NCBI GenBank assembly: GCA_903924955.1
Contig: CAIYDK010000158.1
Location: 1 to 33,687, forward strand
Origin: an uncultured beta proteobacterium
Lineage (GTDB): Bacteria > Pseudomonadota > Gammaproteobacteria > Burkholderiales > Burkholderiaceae_C
Reading direction: 5' to 3'
Length of the DNA stretch: 33,687 bases
Every line of letters starts with the position of its first letter. The stretch's first letter is position 1. Below the pieces are notes generated by a model, which was not told where the DNA came from, searched no databases, and worked only from the letters and a program-made list of their open reading frames with translations. Shown here in pieces: positions 26,201 through 32,958 of this stretch. Both the position numbers and the translations under genes were made by a program.

Positions 26201-27378
26201 GGAGCCAACTGGGACAAGGCGTTGCGCAGCACCACATCCAGGGGCAAGCGTTGCGCAATCTGCGCCATGGCAGCCAAGTCCAGTCGATCCCCGGCAAACT
26301 CACCGTGAGCCGGCTTTCGGGCATCACCGTCGAACAAGACTACACGCACATTGCCGCCTGGCCAGCGCAGACCGTCCTGGGTTTCAAATTGCAAGGCCTG
26401 CGTGGAGAACTCCAGCCCTCCTTCAAGCTTTCTGGCACCCAGCCGCCCGGCAATGCCCCTCAGGGCAAGCGCTTCCAGGTTGGGTGTTACGGTGAGTTTG
26501 ACGTCATCCAAAGCCAGGTCCGCCGTGGCACCGGTGGGCTCGCCCTGGGTTACATCAACCCAGGCCCGCACCGAGCCCGATCCTTGCTCCAGATCCACGC
26601 CAAGGTCAGCGTAACGGCGCAGCTGGGCCAGATCGACCCGGGAAAAGTCCGCATACAGCTGACCCTGCCACTCGCGCCAGAGACTTGCGCGGCGCGACAA
26701 CAGTGGCTGCTTGAAAATGCCCGACACGCTCAGACGCGCGCCCCAGTGCTCGGGCGGGTTGGCATCCAGTCGCACGGAATGGGTTCGGTGCTGGTTACGC
26801 AGTACCCAGTCCACTCCCGTCAGGGCCAAGGGTGGCACTGCACGCAACTCGTCGGTCCATGTCACGGTGCCCTGGCGAATAACCAACTCGGGTTGGCTGA
26901 AAATCCAGTCTGCACCAGCACTGTCAGCGTTGTCACCGCCGGCAAACGCCAGGCCCGCAATCCAGATCCGACCATCCTTGGAACGCCGCACATCGAGTTG
27001 CGGGCGGTCAATTGTCAGTTGCTCCAGCCCCAAACTCAGAATGGACCGTGCAGACAGCGACGCCAGCACCGACGGCAGCTTGAGGGCCTCACGCCCCTGA
27101 GCATCCAGCAGGCGAACATTGTCAAGCTCCAGCGAAGGGATCAAGCCGTTTGAACGGGCCACGATGGCGCCAATGCGCACAGTAACGCCCAGCAGGCGCG
27201 ATACCTGTTGCTCCAGCACAGGACGGAACTCTTCAATTCGCGGCACAATAACAAAATGCAAAGCCCCCCAGACCATGATCAACGCAATCCAGGCTGAAGC
27301 CACCAACCAGAAAGCACTGCGGACGGCAAACGCACCCGCCCGCCGCAGGAGGGAAGTTTTAGGGGTCAAATCAGTCAT
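23251..27378 (-). CDS. yhdP: YhdP family AsmA-like envelope protein
   Basis: YhdP is a very long inner-membrane-anchored protein bridging the periplasm; E. coli YhdP takes part with TamB and YdbH in phospholipid delivery to the outer membrane. The 1375 residues begin with a cytoplasmic stretch, a single anchor at about 21-45 (AFWLVASAWIALIMVWGALHF) and then a repetitive beta-rich AsmA-like body without further helices. The C-terminal block with GVLSLQSLPRRLMLDFRDVF, DVTIAQGIARTSNLQMKG and NPVWGIGSFLAQLILRRPL is diagnostic for the family. Its start is only 15 bases from the divergent glnE start, so its promoter must reach into glnE. It is followed by the coupled nitrilase gene. Confidence 0.92.
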   Translation of the reverse strand: MTDLTPKTSLLRRAGAFAVRSAFWLVASAWIALIMVWGALHFVIVPRIEEFRPVLEQQVSRLLGVTVRIGAIVARSNGLIPSLELDNVRLLDAQGREALKLPSVLASLSARSILSLGLEQLTIDRPQLDVRRSKDGRIWIAGLAFAGGDNADSAGADWIFSQPELVIRQGTVTWTDELRAVPPLALTGVDWVLRNQHRTHSVRLDANPPEHWGARLSVSGIFKQPLLSRRASLWREWQGQLYADFSRVDLAQLRRYADLGVDLEQGSGSVRAWVDVTQGEPTGATADLALDDVKLTVTPNLEALALRGIAGRLGARKLEGGLEFSTQALQFETQDGLRWPGGNVRVVLFDGDARKPAHGEFAGDRLDLAAMAQIAQRLPLDVVLRNALSQLAPKGLVEQVQASWQGALDKPVRFAVKGRGRQLEIASRPVDSGARPGFRGVDIDFDFNQAGGQANLALKSGFIDLPGIFDEARIPLDQLSTEVQWKADGDQLNLSLPNLRFSNADVQGETQIKWQTAGGNAAQPAARFPGLLDVQGVLSRVDGGRVHRYLPRGLHKEVRDYVREGVVSGQASNVKFKLKGNLEDFPFNSPKQGDFRISADLNNVTYAYAPASLLPSGSPQWPALAQVSGELVFDHAVLQIKGARATVVAMPGLRIAKADAVIDNLYSGATVAVSVEAQGPLTDVLGVVNGSPLGPLMGKVLEHASATGVADYRFKLALPIAAVDRATVRGSITLAGNDLQVTPETPRLTRTRGVINFSETGFSVVGAQARSLGGDVRIDGGLTSTPAGQLAAGKTAVPQTLRLQGTATAEGLRQARELGFAARLAQYASGSTAYSATLGVRGGVPELLVNSNLVGMALTLPAPFAKAADVPLPLRLETAAVRASLVAGSDGVVRAQDQLQFDVGKAVGITYVRDVSGPDARVLRGSIAVGLAADETTPLPSDSVQANVSMASIDMDAWSDVLSHAAGADLSSGAAAAGASVGMGYLPTGLAVRAHEILVGGRKLHNVVVGGGREGLLWRANLDASELNGYVEYRQPSGSVGGRLFARLSRLDVAQSAAQDVESVLDEQPASIPALDIVVEDLVLRGKKLGRIEIDAVNLGASASAVARDVPREWRLNRFNITTPEAVLTANGNWINIAGQAPAVAGRSIKERRHTVMNFKLDISDAGELFNRFGMKGVVRKGQGKVEGQVTWLGSPITLDYPSLGGSFNVNVETGQFLKADPGIAKLLGVLSLQSLPRRLMLDFRDVFSEGFAFDFLRGDVTIAQGIARTSNLQMKGVNAAALMEGEADIAKETQSIKVVVVPEINAGSASLLASYINPVWGIGSFLAQLILRRPLLDAVTKEFLVDGTWVDPRVTEVPHKSATVPVPAKPKEAP

Positions 27379-27393
27379 CGTTATCGGAGCACC

Positions 27394-30126
27394 ATGTCAG
27401 GAATTATGACCCGCAATGGACACCCGGATCTGGCCGAGGGTTCCCGCTTTAGCCAACGCATTCGCAGACGCTACGCCCAACAGCTGGACCAATTGACGCC
27501 AGGGGCACCGACCCGACCAACCATGCAGCTCCTGTATGACACGCTACGCGCCAACGGTCTGGATACCGGCAGCGCGTTGCGTACGGTGCGCCAACTGGTG
27601 GTCGAGCGCCTGCTTTGCATGGACTGCAATGAGAATGCGAGCCTGACCACGGTCACCGGTGCCATGACCGAATTGGCAGAATTTGCCCTCGACACGGCCT
27701 GCGTGGAAGCGGCAAAAGCATTGGACCTGATCCACGGCGCGCCGCTCACACCCCAAGGCAAGACCGCCGAACTGTGCATCGTCGGCATGGGCAAACTAGG
27801 CGCCCGCGAATTGAATGTATCCAGCGACATTGACCTGATCTACATCTACGACCAGGATGGCGACACGGCCGGCGACCCCAACGGCAGGTCGCGCATATCC
27901 AATCAGGAGTATTTCGGAAAGATGGTGCGGGCCATCTTTGCGCTGGTGGGTGAATCCACCGAGCATGGTTTTGTGTTTCGCGTCGATCTGGCGTTGCGTC
28001 CCAATGGCAATTCCGGGCCGCCCGCTGTTTCGTTGGGGGCTTTGGAAGAGTACTTTCACGTTCAGGGTCGCGAGTGGGAGCGCTTTGCCTGGCTCAAGAG
28101 TCGCGTCGTAGCCCCTGCGCACGCCATCGGCTCAACCTGCGCACAGAGCCTGCGCGGCGTGGTCGTGCCCTTCGTGTTCCGGCGCTACCTGGACTACAAC
28201 GTGTTTGACTCGCTGAGGATCTTGCACCGCCAGATCCGCGACCACGCGACCAAGCGCAGCGCCGGCAAACCGGAGCGTGCCAACGACGTCAAGTTGTCAC
28301 GCGGAGGCATTCGCGAAATTGAATTCACGGTGCAGCTTTTGCAAGTGGTGCGTGGCGGGCAATTCCCCGAATTGCGCACCCGGCCCACGCAAAGTGCCCT
28401 TCAAAAATTGGCCGTTGCCGGGCTGATGCCCCAGGCGACCGCCGACGCGCTATCCAGAGCCTATGTGTTTTTGCGCCAGGTTGAACACCGCATCCAATAC
28501 CTGGATGACCAGCAAACCCACATCTTGCCCACGGTGGACGCCGATCTGGAGTGGATTGCAAAGACCCTGGGCTTTGAAGGAATCTGTCCATTCCTGAGCG
28601 AACTCGACAGCCAGCGCGAGCTGGTAGCACAGGAATTTGATGCACTGTTGGGTGGCGAACAAAAAGAATGCAAGGGCTGCGCAGGCTCGGCGTCCACTCC
28701 GCGCATCAATGACTTTGACGAAATGCTGGCGCAGCTGAGTGGTCAATTCAGAGAGCGGGTATCGAGTTGGCGCGAGCACCCGCGTGTTCTGGCACTGCGT
28801 GAGGAGTCCCGTGCACGCCTGGTACGCCTGGTGTTGCGCACCTCGCAGTGGGTCAGCGAAGGCAAAGTCACCGAAGAGGCTGCAGTCCGAATTGCCGACT
28901 GGATCGAGCCCCTGTTGCGCCGCGAGAGCTACCTGGCCCTGTTGCTGGAACGCCCCAATGTGCACGAGCGTTTACTGCACATGCTGGGCGCGGCCCGCTG
29001 GCCCGCGCGCTACTTGCTCAAACACCCCGGTGTGATCGACGAACTGGCGGGCAACGCCATGTTTGAAGAACGCTTCGACCCTGCCGATTTTGAGCGGGAA
29101 CTGGAGCGGCGCCTCTCCGCCTTGCAAAATAGCGGGGAAGATGACGACGAATCGCTCCTGAACCTGCTGCGCCGCGCACACCACGCTGAAGTTTTCCGCA
29201 TTCTGGCGCGCGACGTGGAGGGTCGGCTAACGGTGGAGCAGGTCGCCGATGACCTGAGTGCGTTGGCCGAAGCCGTGCTGCGCATCACCACGCGCTGGTG
29301 CTGGGACCGGTTGAAAAATCGGCACCGCCCGGACTGCCACTTCGGCATCGTGGCCTACGGCAAGCTGGGTGGCAAGGAGTTGGGCTATGGCAGCGACCTG
29401 GATATCGTATTCGTCTACGACGATGACGATGAGCGCGCTGGCGAGGTTTACGGTGCGCTGGTGCGCAAGCTTATCAATTGGCTCACCGTAAAAACTGGTG
29501 AAGGTGATTTGTACGAAATCGACACCGCTTTGCGCCCCAACGGAAATTCAGGGATGCTGGTCACCAGCTTCAATGCCTATTCCAACTACCAGCAGCAGCG
29601 GGGCAGCAACACCGCCTGGACCTGGGAGCACCAGGCCATGACACGCGCACGTTGTGTGCTGGGTGATGACGCTCTGCGGGCACGCTTTGATGCAGTGCGC
29701 GAGGCAGTCATCGGCACCGAGCGCGATAGTGCCGGATTGCGGGAAGAAATCGATGGGATGCGCGACAAGGTTCGCGCAGCCCACGCCGTGCGGGGTGAGA
29801 AATTTGACGTCAAGCACAGCCCGGGGGGCATGGTGGATGTGGAATTTGCGGTGCAGTTTCTGGTGCTATCACAGGGCCACCGTCACCCTGAATTGCTGGC
29901 GAATGCCGGCAATATTGCGCTGCTACAGCGCGCCCAAAAATGCGGCTTGTTGCCCGTTCCGGTCGGGGAGAACGCTGCGCAGGCCTATCGAACCTTACGC
30001 CAGATTCAGCACCGTGCACGCCTCAACGAAGAGCCGACCCAGGTGGACCAGACCGTAGTCGAGGTGGAGCGCGCAGCCTGTTTGGCGTTATGGGCCGTTG
30101 TGTTCAAACCGGCTATTGCGCCCTGA
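27394..30126 (+). CDS. glnE: Bifunctional glutamine synthetase adenylyltransferase/adenylyl-removing enzyme
   Basis: GlnE adds AMP to or removes it from glutamine synthetase in response to PII signalling. The 910 residues carry two nucleotidyltransferase modules. The N-terminal deadenylylating one has GMGKLGARELNVSSDIDLIY at about 131-150; the C-terminal adenylylating one has YGKLGGKELGYGSDLDIVFV at about 654-673. RGGIREIEFTVQ and SPGGMVDVEFAVQ are the matching helical-domain motifs. The ATG at 27394 has GGAG four bases upstream; an ATG at 27406 is possible. It is divergent from yhdP with 15 bases between start codons, and its last 14 bases overlap the end of the convergent heptose gene. No glnA or glnB is in the window. 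Confidence 0.96.
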   Translation: MSGIMTRNGHPDLAEGSRFSQRIRRRYAQQLDQLTPGAPTRPTMQLLYDTLRANGLDTGSALRTVRQLVVERLLCMDCNENASLTTVTGAMTELAEFALDTACVEAAKALDLIHGAPLTPQGKTAELCIVGMGKLGARELNVSSDIDLIYIYDQDGDTAGDPNGRSRISNQEYFGKMVRAIFALVGESTEHGFVFRVDLALRPNGNSGPPAVSLGALEEYFHVQGREWERFAWLKSRVVAPAHAIGSTCAQSLRGVVVPFVFRRYLDYNVFDSLRILHRQIRDHATKRSAGKPERANDVKLSRGGIREIEFTVQLLQVVRGGQFPELRTRPTQSALQKLAVAGLMPQATADALSRAYVFLRQVEHRIQYLDDQQTHILPTVDADLEWIAKTLGFEGICPFLSELDSQRELVAQEFDALLGGEQKECKGCAGSASTPRINDFDEMLAQLSGQFRERVSSWREHPRVLALREESRARLVRLVLRTSQWVSEGKVTEEAAVRIADWIEPLLRRESYLALLLERPNVHERLLHMLGAARWPARYLLKHPGVIDELAGNAMFEERFDPADFERELERRLSALQNSGEDDDESLLNLLRRAHHAEVFRILARDVEGRLTVEQVADDLSALAEAVLRITTRWCWDRLKNRHRPDCHFGIVAYGKLGGKELGYGSDLDIVFVYDDDDERAGEVYGALVRKLINWLTVKTGEGDLYEIDTALRPNGNSGMLVTSFNAYSNYQQQRGSNTAWTWEHQAMTRARCVLGDDALRARFDAVREAVIGTERDSAGLREEIDGMRDKVRAAHAVRGEKFDVKHSPGGMVDVEFAVQFLVLSQGHRHPELLANAGNIALLQRAQKCGLLPVPVGENAAQAYRTLRQIQHRARLNEEPTQVDQTVVEVERAACLALWAVVFKPAIAP

Positions 30127-30607
30127 TTTTTTTCAGCAGTGCGGTGGTGGAGTAACCCTGCACAAAGGGCAAGGCCAGGGCGTGCCCACCCCATGACTCC
30201 ACCAGCGCCGTTTCCGGCAGCTTGGACATATCGTAGTCCCCGCCCTTGACCAGAATATCAGGACGGATTTCAGAAATCAGCTGGACCGGTGTGTCGTCAT
30301 CAAACCACGTCACCAGACTCACCGATTGCTGGCTGGCCATGACAATGGCGCGGTCCAAGTCCTTGTTCAGTGGCCTGTCATCGCCCTTGCCCAGGCGGCG
30401 CACGGACGCGTCGGTATTCAAGGCCACGATCAGGCTGCCGCCCAACTCACGCGCCTGTGCCAGGTACACGACATGGCCACGGTGCAATACATCAAACACC
30501 CCATTCGTAAACACCCAGGGTTTTGGCAATTCCGCCAGCCGCCGGGGGGCCTCGGTACGGTCGCATATTTTGTCCAAAAAGGCGGGTGGGATGTCGTTGG
30601 TTTGCAT
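30113..30607 (-). CDS. rfaE2: D-glycero-beta-D-manno-heptose 1-phosphate adenylyltransferase
   Basis: The enzyme makes ADP-D-glycero-beta-D-manno-heptose, a step in building the lipopolysaccharide inner core. The 164-residue protein is the stand-alone cytidylyltransferase-like domain, corresponding to the C-terminal half of E. coli HldE. It contains VFTNGVFDVLHRGHVVYL with the HxGH nucleotide-binding motif at 42-45, RLGKGDDRPLN, and the C-terminal ILVKGGDYD and QGYSTTALLKKI. The first motif has V where many relatives have C (TNGCFD). The gene is convergent with glnE and the two coding regions share 14 bases. The separate kinase half is not in the window. Confidence 0.93.
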   Translation of the reverse strand: MQTNDIPPAFLDKICDRTEAPRRLAELPKPWVFTNGVFDVLHRGHVVYLAQARELGGSLIVALNTDASVRRLGKGDDRPLNKDLDRAIVMASQQSVSLVTWFDDDTPVQLISEIRPDILVKGGDYDMSKLPETALVESWGGHALALPFVQGYSTTALLKKIRAQ

Positions 30608-30686
30608 GCCCGCAATGCTAGCAGGACGAATCGCCGCTTAAGACTGGCCAAAAGCTGCCGATCTGACAATGCATAATCGTTTACCC

Positions 30687-31916
30687 ATGCACCTCATACC
30701 CATTAGCGGCGACTCCATCCGCCTTCACCAGCCCCTGCCATTTCCTTTGATGGACAAGAACGGTGTGTTGTTGGCCAAGCGGTCGTTCATCATCGAATCC
30801 CGGGAGGACCTCGCTGCCATGGAGCAGCGCGGAGATGGCCTGTACGTTGACGTCGCTGACTCGGAGGCGCACCACAGGGCGTATGTTGAGCGATTGCATG
30901 GTCTGGTGCGCGACGGCAAATCGCTTGGTGAAATTGCCAGCACCAAGATCACTGCCGACCTCACGGGCGGTCGAAATGAGAATGACAACGAGCGCCCCGA
31001 CTGGCTGGATCTGCAGGTGCAAGCCAACGCCATACTGCGTGATTCCCATGCCATCCAATTCATGGAGCGTCTTGAAAAATTAAGCGGCCAACTGGACCGG
31101 TTTTCCCGCCACAATCCGGACGGCACCCTGTTTGCGCTGGTTCACCTCTCAGCCACTGAAGTGCAGATGTACAGTGCGACGCACGCCATGCTCGTCAACG
31201 TGATGTGCGGACTGGCAGCACGCGAAGTGCTCAAATGGCCGCAAGAGCAAGTGCAGCAGTTGTGCAAGGCGGCGCTCACCATGAACCTAGGCATGACTTG
31301 GTTGCAAGATCAGCTGTCCAAACAGTCCGAAGCGCCAACGCCGGCACAACGCAAAGCCATCGACGCGCATGCGGTTCGATCCGAAGAGATGCTGATCGAA
31401 TTGGGGGTAACCGATGCCAACTGGCTCGAAGCCGTGCGGGAACACCACACCAATACTCCGGGACCACTGAAAGGCCGCACTGTGGCGCAGCAAATTGCCC
31501 GACTGATTCAACGGGCCGACATGTTTGCCGCCCGGTTGGCACCGCGCTCTTCGCGTGTTCCTGTCTCTCCGGCGGCGGCCATGCAGGCGTGCTATTTCGA
31601 TGAAAACCGGCAGGTCGACGAAACTGGCGCAGCCCTGATCAAGGCGGTGGGGATTTATCAACCCGGATCTTTTGTTCGCCTGGCAACCGATGAAGTCGCC
31701 ATGGTGGTCAAACGCGGTTTCAACACCAGCACACCCCGAGTGGCCGTGCTGATCAGTCGCAGCGGCATGCCAACCATGGAGCCCACCATACGGGACACCA
31801 GCACCCGCGATTACCGTGTCATCGCCAGCGTGCCGCACCGTGAAGTCAAGGTTCAGATCAATCTGGAGCGGCTGCTTGCGCTCACCACCACGCCCGCGTC
31901 TGACCGTCCCTGGTAG
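30687..31916 (+). CDS. Degenerate HD-GYP-like regulatory protein
   Basis: This 409-residue protein has the overall plan of an HD-GYP cyclic-di-GMP phosphodiesterase, but the key site is altered. Residues 1-60 resemble the N-terminal module common in such proteins (PLPFPLMDKNGVLLAKRSFII). The HD-like core runs about 160-345. H166, H228, H253-H254 and D278 occupy positions of metal ligands, but the central His-Asp pair is replaced by M199-N200 (KAALTMNLGMTWLQD), and the GYP loop is missing after EHHTNTPG. The tail VGIYQPGSFVRLATDEVAMVVKRG is typical. It is therefore probably inactive as an enzyme and could act as a sensor or partner. The start at 30687 fits the family; 30669 is an in-frame alternative. 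Confidence 0.82.
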   Translation: MHLIPISGDSIRLHQPLPFPLMDKNGVLLAKRSFIIESREDLAAMEQRGDGLYVDVADSEAHHRAYVERLHGLVRDGKSLGEIASTKITADLTGGRNENDNERPDWLDLQVQANAILRDSHAIQFMERLEKLSGQLDRFSRHNPDGTLFALVHLSATEVQMYSATHAMLVNVMCGLAAREVLKWPQEQVQQLCKAALTMNLGMTWLQDQLSKQSEAPTPAQRKAIDAHAVRSEEMLIELGVTDANWLEAVREHHTNTPGPLKGRTVAQQIARLIQRADMFAARLAPRSSRVPVSPAAAMQACYFDENRQVDETGAALIKAVGIYQPGSFVRLATDEVAMVVKRGFNTSTPRVAVLISRSGMPTMEPTIRDTSTRDYRVIASVPHREVKVQINLERLLALTTTPASDRPW

Positions 31917-31935
31917 AACCCGGCCCATCACCCGT

Positions 31936-31952
31936 GCACGCAGGCTGCGTGC
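31936..31952. terminator. Hairpin between convergent genes
   Basis: GCACGCA and TGCGTGC form a perfect 7-base-pair stem with a three-base loop GGC, placed between the stop of the HD-GYP-like gene (31916) and the stop of the zinc-ribbon gene (31959). No T-run follows on either strand, so it is a weak bidirectional terminator candidate or an mRNA end-stabilising hairpin. Confidence 0.4.
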
Positions 31953-31958
31953 CGACCG

Positions 31959-32162
31959 CTATCCCGGAAAGCTGCTGGGCTGGAAATCCGGGGCCCGGCG
32001 TGGCTCCCACCAAGCGCGGATGGTGGCAAAAATGTTTCTACAACCCGTGCACCGGTACTGTCCGGTAGGTTTCAAGGCACCGCTGGGTGCGCGGTCAATC
32101 ACCTGCTGGTAGCTGGTGGCACCGCATTCGCGGCATTTGTAAATGGTCTTGTAGGTCGCCAT
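31959..32162 (-). CDS. Small zinc-ribbon protein
   Basis: This 67-residue protein has two CxxC knuckles, CREC (residues 10-13) and CTGC (about 38-41), separated by a loop of two dozen residues, the arrangement of a zinc ribbon. The N terminus MATYKTIYKCRECGATSYQQ and the spacing look like those of small conserved nucleic-acid-associated proteins, but I know no function. The last 18 residues are basic, aromatic and proline-rich (RAWWEPRRAPDFQPSSFPG region). There is no obvious Shine-Dalgarno sequence before the ATG at 32162. The motif pattern makes chance unlikely; the neighbours do not suggest a role. Confidence 0.7.
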   Translation of the reverse strand: MATYKTIYKCRECGATSYQQVIDRAPSGALKPTGQYRCTGCRNIFATIRAWWEPRRAPDFQPSSFPG

Positions 32163-32234
32163 AGAGCGCAGACTGTAGTGCCTAGCGCGCGCGAAGGAAA
32201 GTCAAAAGTTGTAAAGCAATGTGTCCGCAGGCGG

Positions 32235-32849
32235 TCATGCAGGCACGGTATCGGCAAAACTGGCGCGCTGCATCAGCTTGTCATGCAAACGGACCAGATT
32301 GGGGTAATCGGTGCGCCAGTCCAATTGCGGGAAACGGAAGTCCAGATAGCCCAGCGCACAGCCCACGGCGACATCAGCCAGGCTGAAATGGATGCCCCCG
32401 CAAAATGGCTTGTCGCCCAGCCCGCTGCTCATGGCCTTTACGGTTGTCCCTACTTTTCCCAACTGGCGGTCAATCCAGGCCTGGCTACGCTGCGCCTTGG
32501 TGCGCCCGGCCCAGGTGGCTTCCAATCGGGCCAGGATTGCTGCGTCCATCAGACCGTCGGCCAGGGCTTCCCAGGTCTTGATCTCGGCCCGTTCACGTCC
32601 GACGGAAGGAATCAGCTTGCCCACTGGTGACAGTGTGTCCAGGTACTCAACAATGACGCGCGAATCGAACAGGGCCTCGGCCCCTTCCATGATCAGGCAG
32701 GGCACTTTGCCCAACGGATTGGATTCCGAAATGGTGGTATCGGCGCCCCAGACGTCTTCGGTCACAAAGGCGCATTCCAGTTTTTTCTCCGCCAATACGA
32801 CGCGCACTTTGCGAACATAGGGGCTGGAGGTGGATCCGAGTAATTTCAT
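32235..32849 (-). CDS. Glutathione S-transferase family protein
   Basis: The 204-residue protein has the two-domain cytosolic GST fold. The N-terminal thioredoxin-like domain (1-80) shows SSPYVRKVRVVLAEKKL with the likely catalytic serine, NPLGKVPCLIMEG with the cis-proline, and the glutathione gamma-glutamyl contact DSRVIVEYLD. The C-terminal helical domain contains HFSLADVAVGCALGYLDFR with the conserved N-capping aspartate. It most resembles bacterial GSTs of the YibF type; the substrate is unknown. It is divergent from purB with about 110 bases between. A -10-like TATAGA on the minus strand lies upstream of its start. Confidence 0.93.
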   Translation of the reverse strand: MKLLGSTSSPYVRKVRVVLAEKKLECAFVTEDVWGADTTISESNPLGKVPCLIMEGAEALFDSRVIVEYLDTLSPVGKLIPSVGRERAEIKTWEALADGLMDAAILARLEATWAGRTKAQRSQAWIDRQLGKVGTTVKAMSSGLGDKPFCGGIHFSLADVAVGCALGYLDFRFPQLDWRTDYPNLVRLHDKLMQRASFADTVPA

Positions 32850-32946
32850 GGGCGCTCAACTGTTGCAGGAATGGGCATTCTATACATCGGGCGGGGCGCT
32901 AAAGCCCGATTGCGGAACGTATGAGGGTCAATGGTGGCGCACAACC

Positions 32947-32952
32947 TACAAT
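32947..32952 (+). promoter_or_regulatory. -10-like hexamer six bases before purB
   Basis: TACAAT (5/6 of the -10 consensus) ends exactly six bases before the purB ATG. No Shine-Dalgarno sequence and no good -35 hexamer at 16-18 bases are visible. As for smg, a transcript starting seven bases downstream would be leaderless. Confidence 0.4.
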
Positions 32953-32958
32953 TCGTCC

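Noticed and set aside
25714-27153. 479-codon plus-strand open frame opposite yhdP
   Set aside because: Same shadow effect; no motif, no ribosome site, and it would end within the start of yhdP.
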